DNA of 64,000 bases from JADCGM01 sp943370355 (GTDB taxonomy: Bacteria; Pseudomonadota; Alphaproteobacteria; Sphingomonadales; Sphingomonadaceae). Position numbers and translations under genes: made by a program. Position 1 is the stretch's first letter. Each line of letters opens with the position of its first letter. The notes beneath the pieces were generated by a model. It ran no database searches and was not told the DNA's origin. It saw nothing but the letters and a program-made list of their open reading frames with translations. The stretch lies in the NCBI GenBank assembly GCA_943370355.1, contig CALRQP020000017.1:1-64000 (forward strand). Reading direction: 5' to 3'. Below, one piece after another: positions 1 to 7,944 of the stretch.

Positions 1-108
1 GATCAGCGCATTGGGCATGCCGCCCGACGCGGTTTTCAGCGCGCCGATCGCGTCGGTCACGGCGGCGGACAACAGGTCCTGCATTACATCTGTGGCGCTC
101 TTACTCAT
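1..108 (-). CDS. N-terminus of a hypothetical protein, cut by the window edge
   Basis: The reading frame starts at ATG 108 and runs off the left edge, leaving 36 residues that begin MSKSATDVMQDLL. The visible part is a mixed helical stretch with no signal peptide and no motif I recognise. It lies 53 bases downstream of the SDR stop codon on the same strand, so the two probably share a transcript. The function cannot be judged from this fragment. Confidence 0.5.
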   Translation of the reverse strand, partial: MSKSATDVMQDLLSAAVTDAIGALKTASGGMPNALI

Positions 109-161
109 GCGCGCAGCCTCTCGGACGGTTCGCGGTGCCAGTCAAGCCGCGCGGGAACGGT

Positions 162-872
162 TCAGCGCACGAAACTCGCGCCGTTGATGTCTATGACAGC
201 GCCGGTCATCGACGGCGGCGCGTGCAGTGCCAGCCAGGCGGTGGCGCTGCCGATTTCGTCGGGTGTCGCGACGCGGCCCAGCGGGATTTCGGCAAGCAGC
301 TTTTCGCCGCCGCGGCTCGACAGATAGTCTTCGGCCATGCCGGTCATCACGAAGCCGGGGGTGATCGCGTAGCAATAGATGCCCTCGGCGGCATGCGCCC
401 GGGCGATGGTCTTGGTCACGCCGATCAGTCCGGCCTTGGCGGCGGCGTAATTCATATGGTCGGGGCCGTCGCCACGGTAGCTGGCGCGGCTGGCGATGTT
501 GACGATCTTGCCGCCGCCGGGCCGTGAGCGGAAATGCGCGATGGCCGCGCGGCACAAGTCGGCGGGTGCCTGCAGATTGACCTGCAGCGACAATGCCCAT
601 TCGGCGGCCCAGGCGTCGTCCGTCCCGTGTTGCGGCGCGGGATTATAGATGCCGGCATTGTTGATGAGCACATCGATGCGGCCGTCGAGCCGGTCGAGCG
701 CGTCGGCCCAGAGCGTGCGGCCCGCGCCGGGGACGGACAGGTCGGCGCCGATCACATTCGGACCCGTCGCGCGGGAGCCATGGCCGATGACGCGTGCGCC
801 GGTGCCAATCGCCTCGACGATCGCTGCGCCAATGCCGCGCGTGCTGCCGGTGACCAATATGTGGAGCGTCAT
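162..872 (-). CDS. Short-chain dehydrogenase/reductase (SDR)
   Basis: A 236-residue classical SDR, the usual length for the family. The dinucleotide-binding TGSTRGIG is at residues 8-15, NNAG at 71-74, the catalytic serine region near 128-131 and YxxxK at Tyr142/Lys146. The C-terminal part ends in a substrate loop and a closing MTGAVIDINGA strand. It is expected to be a cytosolic NAD(P)-dependent alcohol/ketone oxidoreductase; the substrate is not shown by the sequence. It diverges, with a 72-base spacer, from the LvaCAB-like operon. In Pseudomonas putida the lva operon also encodes an SDR (LvaD), so a role in hydroxyacyl-CoA oxidation is a reasonable inference, not a demonstrated one. Confidence 0.85.
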   Translation of the reverse strand: MTLHILVTGSTRGIGAAIVEAIGTGARVIGHGSRATGPNVIGADLSVPGAGRTLWADALDRLDGRIDVLINNAGIYNPAPQHGTDDAWAAEWALSLQVNLQAPADLCRAAIAHFRSRPGGGKIVNIASRASYRGDGPDHMNYAAAKAGLIGVTKTIARAHAAEGIYCYAITPGFVMTGMAEDYLSSRGGEKLLAEIPLGRVATPDEIGSATAWLALHAPPSMTGAVIDINGASFVR

Positions 873-944
873 GCTCGCCTTCCTGTCAGCTACTTAAGTG
901 CGTGACGCCTGTTAGGCTGCGCCAACGAAAAAGGGGAGTGGGTG

Positions 945-2147
945 ATGATGGCACCGGATTGGGTCGAGACGCGCCGCCGCGTGAAGCGCTTTGTCGAGGA
1001 CAAGGTCTATCCCGCCGAGGCGATCCTCGACGACATGACCAAGCCCGAAGAGGCGCGTGCCGAACTGTCGCGGCTCATGGCAGCAGCGAAGGCCGAAGGG
1101 CTTTGGGCGCTCGGCCACCCGAAGGAGATCGGCGGGCAGGGCATGCCGTTCATGGACTATGTCTATGTGAACGAGGTCATCGGCCGCAGCCAGCACGCGA
1201 TGGCAGCGCTCGGCACGCATTCGCTGCAGGATTCGATCATGCTGAACCTGTATGCCGCCCCCGAATGGCGCGACCGCTATCTGAAGCCTTTGGTGGCGGG
1301 CGAGATTTTCCCGAGCTTTGCGATGACTGAACCCGATGTTGCCTCGTCGGACCCGACGCAGCTGCGCACCACGGCGACGCTGGAGGGCGACGAATGGGTG
1401 ATCCGCGGCCGCAAATGGTTCACGACCGGCGCAGCAGGCGCGAAATATACCACCGTCATGTGCCGGACCGAGCCTGACGGCACACCGGCGCACAAAGCCT
1501 TTTCGATGATCGTCGTGCCGACCGACACACCGGGCTATCGCATCATCCGTGACACGCCGGTGCTCGGGCTGCATCATGGGCTCAGCGGCCATTATGAGGT
1601 CGCCTATGAGGAGGTGCGGGTGCCCGCCGCCAACCTGCTCGGGCCACGCGGCGACGGCTTCCTGATCGCGCAGCGGCGGCTGGGGCCGGGGCGCATCTTC
1701 CATTGCATGCGCTGGCTGGGTCAGGCGCAGCGTGCCTTCGACCTGATGTGCCGCCGCCTGCACGAGCGGACGGCATTCGGCGAAAGCCTTGCCGACAAGC
1801 AGCTCATGCAGAAGCACGTGTTCGACTCGGCGGCCGAGATCCAGGCGAGCCGGATGCTGACGCTCGATGCGGCGCGCAAGATCGACGAGGGCGACGATGC
1901 GCGCGTCGAGATCGGCATGATCAAAGTGGTCGGCGCGCAGATGGTGCACAATGTTATCGACCGGGCGATCCAGGTCTATGGCGCGAAAGGCCTGACGCCC
2001 GACACGCCGCTGCACATCATGTACCGCCATGCCCGCGAGGCGCGCATCTATGACGGGCCGGACGAGGTGCACATCACCTCGGTCGCGAAGCGGCTGCTCA
2101 AAGCCTATGCGGGCAATGGACCGGGCGTGGACTTCGGGGAGCGTTAG
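945..2147 (+). CDS. Acyl-CoA dehydrogenase family protein, LvaC/ACAD11-like
   Basis: About 400 residues with the full acyl-CoA dehydrogenase fold. FAMTEPDVASS (about 125-135) is the FAD/substrate signature and a second FAD segment, GRKWFTTGA, follows. Near residue 370 the catalytic-base loop reads IYDGPDEVH, so Asp stands where medium-chain dehydrogenases have Glu (YEGT). From memory of the families, ADGPDEVH-type loops mark the ACAD10/ACAD11/LvaC group, whose members act on 4-phosphoacyl-CoA made by a partner kinase. The next two genes are that kinase and its small partner, which supports the call. ATG 945 is chosen because GGGGAG lies just upstream; GTG 942 is an alternative. The stop codon overlaps the next start. 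Confidence 0.85.
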   Translation: MMAPDWVETRRRVKRFVEDKVYPAEAILDDMTKPEEARAELSRLMAAAKAEGLWALGHPKEIGGQGMPFMDYVYVNEVIGRSQHAMAALGTHSLQDSIMLNLYAAPEWRDRYLKPLVAGEIFPSFAMTEPDVASSDPTQLRTTATLEGDEWVIRGRKWFTTGAAGAKYTTVMCRTEPDGTPAHKAFSMIVVPTDTPGYRIIRDTPVLGLHHGLSGHYEVAYEEVRVPAANLLGPRGDGFLIAQRRLGPGRIFHCMRWLGQAQRAFDLMCRRLHERTAFGESLADKQLMQKHVFDSAAEIQASRMLTLDAARKIDEGDDARVEIGMIKVVGAQMVHNVIDRAIQVYGAKGLTPDTPLHIMYRHAREARIYDGPDEVHITSVAKRLLKAYAGNGPGVDFGER

Positions 2148-3136
2148 TGGCGCTGGACGACCTGCGGGAGAAGGCTGAAAGCCTGCTGCGCCGGTCGTGC
2201 GGCGGGGCGATTGCCGTCGAGCGGCTGACGCCGCTGTCGGGCGGGGCGGCGTCGATGACCTATGCGGTCGCCGCGACGCGGGACGGCGCACCGTGGCCGC
2301 TGATCCTGCAATGCGCGCCGACGGAGGGCGCGACGCTCAGCCGGGCGAAGCAGGCGCAGCTCATTCGGCTGGCGGCGGCGCATGGAATATCGGTGCCGGC
2401 GATTGTCGCCGTGGCGACACCGGATGATGGGCTTGGTGATGCGCTGATTGCGGCGCGCATCGACGGGGAGGGACTGGCTCCGCGTTGGCTGCGTGCGCCG
2501 GAGTTTGGCGCGGCGCGGGAGTCGCTCACGGGGCAATGCGCCGCTGCATTGGGGAAGTTGCATCGGATTCCGATCAGCGAGGCGGCGCATGTCGGGCTGC
2601 CAGCCGCGTCGCCTGCCGAGACTCGCACCGCGATGTTCGATCTCTACCGCACTTACGGCGTCGATAGCCCGGTGTTCGATCTCGCCTTTGCCTGGCTGCG
2701 CGAGCGGATGCCGGATGCGGCCCCCGCGCACATCGTTCACGGCGATTTCCGCAGCGGCAATCTGCTGGTCGGGCCGTATGGGCTGACGGCGGTGCTCGAT
2801 TGGGAACTCGCGCATCTTGGCGACCGGCATGAGGATCTGGCGTGGATCTGCGTCAACGCCTGGCGGTTCGGTGAATGGCGCAAGCCGGTCGGGGGCTTTG
2901 GCGAGCGCGAGGATTTCTATGCGGCCTATGAGGCGGCAGGTGGCGAGACGGTCGATCGCGAGCTGGCCCGGACCTTCGAGCTTTGGGGGACGCTGCGTTG
3001 GGGCGTGATGTGCCTGCAGATGGCGGATGCGCATCTGACCGGCGCGGTGCCGTCGGTCGAGCGCGCGGCGATCGGGCGGCGGGTCAGCGAGAATGAGGCG
3101 GACATCCTGCACATATTGAAACATGGGAGCGTCTGA
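2147..3136 (+). CDS. APH-fold phosphotransferase, LvaA-like hydroxyacyl-CoA kinase candidate
   Basis: A 329-residue aminoglycoside-phosphotransferase-fold kinase. The catalytic loop HGDFRSGN is at 198-205 and the metal-binding DWE of the DFG-equivalent at 218-220. It starts at GTG, sharing one base with the dehydrogenase stop codon, and ends overlapping the DUF6285 start. Kinases of this subgroup next to an acyl-CoA dehydrogenase are normally not drug-resistance enzymes. In the P. putida levulinate pathway LvaA, with LvaB, phosphorylates 4-hydroxyacyl-CoA, and human ACAD10/11 fuse the two domains. The family and context are clear; the exact substrate chain length is inferred. Confidence 0.85.
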   Translation: MALDDLREKAESLLRRSCGGAIAVERLTPLSGGAASMTYAVAATRDGAPWPLILQCAPTEGATLSRAKQAQLIRLAAAHGISVPAIVAVATPDDGLGDALIAARIDGEGLAPRWLRAPEFGAARESLTGQCAAALGKLHRIPISEAAHVGLPAASPAETRTAMFDLYRTYGVDSPVFDLAFAWLRERMPDAAPAHIVHGDFRSGNLLVGPYGLTAVLDWELAHLGDRHEDLAWICVNAWRFGEWRKPVGGFGEREDFYAAYEAAGGETVDRELARTFELWGTLRWGVMCLQMADAHLTGAVPSVERAAIGRRVSENEADILHILKHGSV

Positions 3137-3498
3137 TGGGGCATCCGTCCGCTGCCGATCTCGTCGAGGCCGTGCAGGCCTTTCTCAAACAGGCCGAGGC
3201 AAGCCTGAGCGGGCGCGAGGCGTTTCATGCAAAGGTCGCAGGCAATGCGCTCGGCATCGTGGCGCGCGAACTGCGGCAGCAGCCGGAGGCGGTGGAACAC
3301 GCCGAACTGGCGATGCTGCTCGGCCATGACGGGGAGCTTTCCGACTTGCGGGCCGAATTGTGCGATGGATTGCGCAGCGGCGCGCTCGATGACGCGTTCC
3401 CTGGGCTGATCGACACGTTGATCGTGGTGACCCGCGCCAAGCTCGCCGTGGACAATCCGAAATATTCGACCCTCGACCGCCTTGGAGGCCCGCCATGA
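3136..3498 (+). CDS. DUF6285 protein, LvaB-like partner of the kinase
   Basis: A 120-residue, mostly helical, soluble protein that I recognise as DUF6285 (HAKVAGNALGIVAREL near residues 35-50; VTRAKLAVDNPKYSTL near the C-terminus). It has no catalytic motif and no signal peptide. It overlaps the kinase stop by one base (TGATG) and the following DUF1330 gene by four. The family travels with APH-kinase/acyl-CoA dehydrogenase pairs. P. putida LvaB is a small protein of this type needed for LvaA activity, so a kinase-subunit role is the best inference. Confidence 0.8.
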   Translation: MGHPSAADLVEAVQAFLKQAEASLSGREAFHAKVAGNALGIVARELRQQPEAVEHAELAMLLGHDGELSDLRAELCDGLRSGALDDAFPGLIDTLIVVTRAKLAVDNPKYSTLDRLGGPP

Positions 3499-3929
3499 TT
3501 CCCGATCTCGCCAATGTCGACAGCAGCATCGACCCGACCGGCCCGCAGGTGCGCAATCTGCGCGACAATGGCCCCGATGGGCCCGTGGTCATGCTCAACC
3601 TGCTGAAATTCCGCGAGCGCGCCAACTATCCCGCCGACAGCGGTTTTGCGGCGCTCAGTGGCGAGGAGGCGTACAAGCGCTACCAGCATGCGTTCGTGGT
3701 CACCGTTGGTGCGACGAGTCAGGCGCAGGTGCTGTATGACGGCCCGGCCCAGAATGTGGTGATCGGCGATCCCGCTGCGAGAGAAGCCGACTGGGACAAA
3801 GTGCTGTTGGTCCGCTACCCGAGCCGCAAGCATTTCCTCGCGATGATGGCGGACGAGGAATATCGCAAGGCGCTGGTGCACCGCTACGCAGGGCTGGAGC
3901 GGACGGTGCTCATCCAGTGCGGCGGCTGA
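3495..3929 (+). CDS. DUF1330 family protein
   Basis: A 144-residue protein of the dimeric alpha/beta-barrel (ferredoxin-like) type. GPVVMLNLLKFRERA near residues 30-45 and the closing segment WDKVLLVRYPSRKHFLAMM are typical of DUF1330. It is cytosolic with no signal peptide. The start codon overlaps the DUF6285 stop as ATGA, so it is the fourth gene of a translationally coupled operon. The family has no established general activity; here it could be an accessory or detoxification protein for the acyl-CoA pathway. Confidence 0.8.
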   Translation: MIPDLANVDSSIDPTGPQVRNLRDNGPDGPVVMLNLLKFRERANYPADSGFAALSGEEAYKRYQHAFVVTVGATSQAQVLYDGPAQNVVIGDPAAREADWDKVLLVRYPSRKHFLAMMADEEYRKALVHRYAGLERTVLIQCGG

Positions 3930-4678
3930 TGCCGACCATGTGGCGTACCCTGCTGCTGGCAGCGGCACTCGGTCTGTTGCCTATCGGCGCTGCCGCGCAA
4001 CAGCTTGAAGCGACGCCGCGACCGGCGGGCGAGGCAAAGCCACCGCGCTACCTCGGGACGGATCAAGTCGACTTTGCCCGCATATTGGCGGCCCCGCCGG
4101 CCGCCGGGTCAGCCTGGGACGATGCGGATGTCGCGCTATCGCGCCGCCTGCAGAGGGTGTCTGCCGCCCGCTATGCTTCGGCGGTGCTTGACGACGGACA
4201 GCTCTACGCGCGGTTCGACGAGGCCTATGGGCGGCCGATCCGGCGCGAGACGCAACCGGCGCTGGTCGGCCTGCTGAACCGGACGATCCGCGACATCAGC
4301 GCTGTGACCTTCGCCGCAAAAGCGAGGTTCCAGCGCCCGCGCCCCTATCAGCGGTTCCGCATGGCGCGGGTTTGCGGCGAGGCGAAGCCGCCAGAACCGG
4401 AGCGCAATCCGACGATGGGGTCCTCCTACCCGTCCGGCCATTCCGCTTATGGCTGGGCGACGGCGATGGTGCTGTCGCGCGTGTCGCCCGGCCGAACGGG
4501 TGCGGTCATGGCGCGCGCTGCCGATTATGCCGAAAGCCGTGTCATTTGCGGCGTGCACTTTCCATCGGATGTTGCAGCCGGGCAGATGGTTGCCGCCGCG
4601 GTCCTCGCGCGGCTGGATGGTGATCCCGCGTTCCTTGCGGACCTCGACCGGGCGCGCGCTGAGGCGGCCGGGCGTTAG
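3929..4678 (+). CDS. Exported class A acid phosphatase (PAP2 superfamily)
   Basis: A 249-residue protein with a signal peptide (hydrophobic core at 7-23, cleavage near AAAQQ). It has the three PAP2 signatures: KARFQRPRP at 131-139, SYPSGHS at 166-172 and SRVICGVHFPSD near 203-213. The architecture is that of PhoN-type periplasmic nonspecific acid phosphatases, which use a phosphohistidine intermediate. I chose ATG 3929, which overlaps the DUF1330 stop as TGATG; GTG 3917 would add four residues without an obvious ribosome-binding site. It is the last gene of the operon and faces the convergent P450 gene only 6 bases away. Confidence 0.88.
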   Translation: MPTMWRTLLLAAALGLLPIGAAAQQLEATPRPAGEAKPPRYLGTDQVDFARILAAPPAAGSAWDDADVALSRRLQRVSAARYASAVLDDGQLYARFDEAYGRPIRRETQPALVGLLNRTIRDISAVTFAAKARFQRPRPYQRFRMARVCGEAKPPEPERNPTMGSSYPSGHSAYGWATAMVLSRVSPGRTGAVMARAADYAESRVICGVHFPSDVAAGQMVAAAVLARLDGDPAFLADLDRARAEAAGR

Positions 4679-4684
4679 CCCTTT

Positions 4685-5923
4685 CTAGTGCCGGGCAATC
4701 TTTACCGGCAACACCCGGTAGCCGTGCACGAAGCTCTGCGGGACATAGTCGGGCGCGCCGGTGACCGTCACCGTCATGCGGCGCTTGAGCATTTCCTCGA
4801 ACAGGATCTGCAGCTGTAACTCGGCGAGCCGGGCGCCGACGCAGCGGTGGACGCCGAAGCCGAAGGACAGGTGGCGGCGGGCGTTGGGCCGCTCGATGTC
4901 GAGCCGTTCGGCATCGGCGAATATGGACTCGTCCCGGTTCGCGGAGATGTACCACATCACCACCTTGTCGCCGGCCTTGATCAGCTGTCCGCCGACCTCA
5001 GTATCGGCGACGCAGGTGCGGCGCATATGGGCGAGCGGGGTCTGCCAGCGGATGATTTCCGGCACCGCACTGCCGACCTTTGCGGGGTCGGCGATCAGCT
5101 TCGCCCACTGCTCTGGATATTGGTGGAAGGCATGCACCGCACCCGACATCGAATTGCGCGTGGTGTCGTTGCCGCCGACGATAAGCAGGATCAGATTGCC
5201 GATACGCTCACGGTCCGGCATGTCGCCCATCGCTTCCGAATGGACCATCATCGAGATGAGGTCGCCGGTGGGCGGCAACGCCTTCCGCTCGGCGAATAGC
5301 CGGTCGAAATAGGCGAGCATTTCGTAACCGTGCTGGACGTAGAGCTCGGAGGTTTCGGGGTTCAGCGCGCCTTCGATATCGCCGGAGATATCCGACCAGA
5401 AGGTCAGCAGATGCCGGTCTGGCCAAGGGAAATCGAACAGGATCGCCAGCATGTCGGTGGTGAGCGGGATCGACACCCGTTCGACCCAATTGAAGTCTTC
5501 CCCAAACGGCAGGGTGTCGAGCAGTTCGGCGGTGCGGATGCGGATCGATTCGGCCATCCGCGCCATTTCGCCGGGCCCGAAGGCCGGCGCGACGACGCGG
5601 CGCTGTTCGCCGTGGCGCGGCCTGTCCATCGCAATGAACTGCGGCCGGTTGATCTCTCCTACCTGATCGAGAACGGTGATGCCGCCATATTTCATATCGG
5701 ACGAGAACAGGTCGGGCCGCGCTTCGACCGCCTGAATGTCGGCGTGGCGGCTGACCGACCAATAGGACCCGAACGGGCTGTTGGCGCAGTAATGGACCGG
5801 GGCTTCCGCGCGCAGTTTTGCGAACAGCGGCCGCCAGCTGTCGGTGACGTAAATGGATGCGTCGGTGACATCGAGGCTGTTCAGCTCGATCTCGTCCATC
5901 GGCGCACGCAATTGAGTTGCCAT
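4685..5923 (-). CDS. Cytochrome P450, CYP153-like alkane/fatty acid hydroxylase
   Basis: A 412-residue soluble bacterial P450. The I-helix oxygen-activation motif GGNDTTRN is at 250-257, ExxR at 289-292 (EIIR) and the heme loop FGFGVHRCVG has its thiolate Cys near 361. Many segments match my memory of CYP153A alkane hydroxylases, for example PVHYC, FIAMD, LLIVGGNDTTRNSM, EIIRWQTPLxHMRRT and LSFGFGxHRCVG. The likely reaction is terminal hydroxylation of alkanes or fatty acids. No ferredoxin or ferredoxin reductase lies beside it, so electron partners must be elsewhere. The open frame extends far upstream, but ATG 5923 gives the normal family N-terminus. Confidence 0.85.
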   Translation of the reverse strand: MATQLRAPMDEIELNSLDVTDASIYVTDSWRPLFAKLRAEAPVHYCANSPFGSYWSVSRHADIQAVEARPDLFSSDMKYGGITVLDQVGEINRPQFIAMDRPRHGEQRRVVAPAFGPGEMARMAESIRIRTAELLDTLPFGEDFNWVERVSIPLTTDMLAILFDFPWPDRHLLTFWSDISGDIEGALNPETSELYVQHGYEMLAYFDRLFAERKALPPTGDLISMMVHSEAMGDMPDRERIGNLILLIVGGNDTTRNSMSGAVHAFHQYPEQWAKLIADPAKVGSAVPEIIRWQTPLAHMRRTCVADTEVGGQLIKAGDKVVMWYISANRDESIFADAERLDIERPNARRHLSFGFGVHRCVGARLAELQLQILFEEMLKRRMTVTVTGAPDYVPQSFVHGYRVLPVKIARH

Positions 5924-5996
5924 GGCATCAGTCTCCCCCGGATATGTATCGCCGGTCGTTCGCCGGATTTGCCGGAATGCTAGGACCGAATCGTTG

Positions 5997-6034
5997 CGGA
6001 CGCGAGAGATTTGCATCGTTGCATATTGCGTCCG
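5997..6034. promoter_or_regulatory. Inverted repeat and direct repeats in the divergent P450/GST spacer
   Basis: CGGACGC (5997-6003) and GCGTCCG (6028-6034) form a perfect 7-base inverted repeat. Between them TTGCATCG and TTGCATAT form a near-perfect direct repeat. The site is midway between two divergent starts, so it is a candidate operator for either gene. No adjacent regulator gene identifies the protein. Confidence 0.35.
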
Positions 6035-6091
6035 TTGACGGTCGCGGTGGGGCGCGGCATCCACAAGCCGCACAACGATCGGAGATCGACG

Positions 6092-6961
6092 ATGGCTGAA
6101 GATTATACCCCGCCCAAGGTCTGGACCTGGAACAAGGCAAATGGCGGGCAGTTCGCCAATATCAACCGGCCGATCGCCGGGCCGACGCATGACAAGGAGC
6201 TGCCGGTCGGCAAGCATCCGCTGCAACTCTATTCGCTGGCAACGCCGAATGGCGTCAAGGTGACGGTGATGCTCGAGGAGCTGCTGGCGCTCGGGCATGG
6301 CGGCGCGGAATATGACGCCTGGCTGATCCGCATCAACGCGGGCGATCAGTTTTCGAGCGGCTTCGTCGGTGCCAATCCCAACTCGAAAATCCCGGCGCTT
6401 GTCGACCGCAGCGGACCGACGCCGATCCGGGTGTTCGAGTCGGGTGCAATCCTCATGCATCTGGCCGAGAAGTTCGGGGCATTCCTGCCGACCGAGTCTG
6501 CGAAACGCGCCGAATGCCTGTCCTGGCTGTTCTGGCAGATGGGCAGCGCGCCCTATCTCGGCGGCGGCTTTGGGCATTTTTACGCCTATGCGCCGTTCAA
6601 GATCGAATATGCGATCGACCGCTTTGCGATGGAGGTGAAGCGCCAGCTCGACGTGCTCGACCGCCGCCTGGCCGAGAGCGAATATCTGGGCGGGTCGGAC
6701 TATACCATCGCCGACATTGCGGTCTGGCCCTGGTACGGCGCGATGGCGAAGGGGCTGGTCTATGAGGCCGGTGAGTTCCTGCAGGTGAAGGAGTATAAGA
6801 ACCTCAACCGCTGGACCGACCAGATCGCAGAGCGGCCGGCGGTCAAGCGCGGGCGCATGGTCAACCGGGCCTTCGGCGATCCGGCGAGCCAGCTGCACGA
6901 GCGGCACGACGCGAGCGACTTCGACACCAAGACGCAGGACAAGATCGCCCCGGCAGCCTAG
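6092..6961 (+). CDS. yghU: YghU-type glutathione transferase / disulfide-bond oxidoreductase
   Basis: A 289-residue protein of the YghU/Nu-class GST family. A characteristic N-terminal extension (YTPPKVWTWNKANGGQFANIN) precedes the thioredoxin-fold GST domain (about 45-130: LYSLATPNGVKVTVMLEE, NPNSKIPAL, FESGAILMHLAEK). The helical C-terminal domain contains DYTIADIAVWPW near 210. Enzymes of this class bind two glutathiones and show disulfide reductase or peroxide-reducing activity in the cytosol. ATG 6092 follows GGAG at normal spacing. Its TAG stop is interleaved with the convergent TonB-like gene's stop in the shared tetramer CTAG. Confidence 0.88.
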   Translation: MAEDYTPPKVWTWNKANGGQFANINRPIAGPTHDKELPVGKHPLQLYSLATPNGVKVTVMLEELLALGHGGAEYDAWLIRINAGDQFSSGFVGANPNSKIPALVDRSGPTPIRVFESGAILMHLAEKFGAFLPTESAKRAECLSWLFWQMGSAPYLGGGFGHFYAYAPFKIEYAIDRFAMEVKRQLDVLDRRLAESEYLGGSDYTIADIAVWPWYGAMAKGLVYEAGEFLQVKEYKNLNRWTDQIAERPAVKRGRMVNRAFGDPASQLHERHDASDFDTKTQDKIAPAA

Positions 6962-7743
6962 CGCGTCAGCCCGTCGCTCGGCACCGGGGCATCGGTGCGG
7001 ACTTCGTTGACGGTAAAGTCGATGCGGATGCGGACCCACGCCCCGATCAGCGCGCGGCCGTCGATGCGCGGCGGGCGGACGAGGAACTGCCAAGCAGCTT
7101 CGCTGAGGCCGCGGGCAAGGCCCGAGCCCGGCGACTCAGCGAGTTCGCGGCAATTTTCAACGCGAAAGCGTGCCGCAGTCTGGCAGGCGATCATCGCCCA
7201 GCCCGACTGCCGGTGCGACTTCATGTAGAAGGACAGCTCGGCATTGGTCGGCTCGCGCACCCATTCGGCGACATAGAGGCGGCCGTCGCCGGGGAAGCCG
7301 GGCGGCGCGGGGACCGACGGGCTGTCGCCGCTGTCGGCGGCTGCGGTCTGTTCGGCCGGGGCAGGCGTTGTCGAGATCGACGGGACCTTGGCGAGATCGA
7401 AATGTTCAAGGCCGGGGATGAGCAGCGATGACAGGTCGACGTCGGTCGACGGGGCCGGGCGTGCGGCGGCGGCCTTCGCGGCGCGTGCCTGTTTCTTGAC
7501 GGGCTTGGGCCTTGCCTTCTCGACGGGTTTGGCAGGCAGCAGGTTGATCATTGTCATGATCTGCTCACCGCCCGGCGGCCGGAACTGCTTCGGGGCGAGG
7601 CTCAGCAGCAGGTAAATCAGCAGGACGTGGAAGAGGATGACCGCGATTAGCGCCGCCCCGCGCTCGCGACGCGGAATGGCACGCCAACGTGATGGCAGCA
7701 GCTCGATCCAGTCGGTTAGCAGGCGCGGCCGGGGAAACATCAT
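6958..7743 (-). CDS. TonB-like energy-transducer or cell-envelope protein
   Basis: A 261-residue protein with a short cytosolic N-terminus, one membrane helix at about 31-51 and a Pro/Lys/Ala-rich linker (about 72-100, KPVEKARPKPVKK). A periplasmic domain with three cysteines and the ending VRIRIDFTVNEV follows. This layout is that of TonB-like proteins. There is no exbB/exbD neighbour and the C-terminal domain lacks a textbook YP signature, so a dedicated structural or receptor-energising role is uncertain. It precedes the sdh operon divergently. Confidence 0.6.
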   Translation of the reverse strand: MMFPRPRLLTDWIELLPSRWRAIPRRERGAALIAVILFHVLLIYLLLSLAPKQFRPPGGEQIMTMINLLPAKPVEKARPKPVKKQARAAKAAAARPAPSTDVDLSSLLIPGLEHFDLAKVPSISTTPAPAEQTAAADSGDSPSVPAPPGFPGDGRLYVAEWVREPTNAELSFYMKSHRQSGWAMIACQTAARFRVENCRELAESPGSGLARGLSEAAWQFLVRPPRIDGRALIGAWVRIRIDFTVNEVRTDAPVPSDGLTR

Positions 7744-7944
7744 GCCTCGAAACGTCCCGCCGCCTTACGCGAAATTGTCCGGCACCGGCCAAACGGGCCG
7801 ACCGGGCGAAATCCCCCATATGGAAAGCGTTGCGTCAGGACAATCGCCGCTGTCCGCGCCCCAGCACGATGAACGGTTGCACTCCGCCCCCCAGCGCTTA
7901 AAAGCGGTCGCGTTCCCGCTGGCTGTTTCGAAGGCGAACCGATC

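Noticed and set aside
912..2291. A 459-codon open frame antisense to the acyl-CoA dehydrogenase
   Set aside because: High-GC codon bias in the real gene opens long antisense frames; the translation is Arg/His-rich without any domain.
2147..3136. The APH-fold kinase as an aminoglycoside resistance gene
   Set aside because: Coupling to an acyl-CoA dehydrogenase and DUF6285 fits acyl-CoA metabolism, not drug resistance.
5924..7093. A long N-terminal extension of the P450 frame
   Set aside because: The extra sequence is antisense to the GST and TonB-like region, has no fold, and ATG 5923 fits the CYP153 N-terminus.
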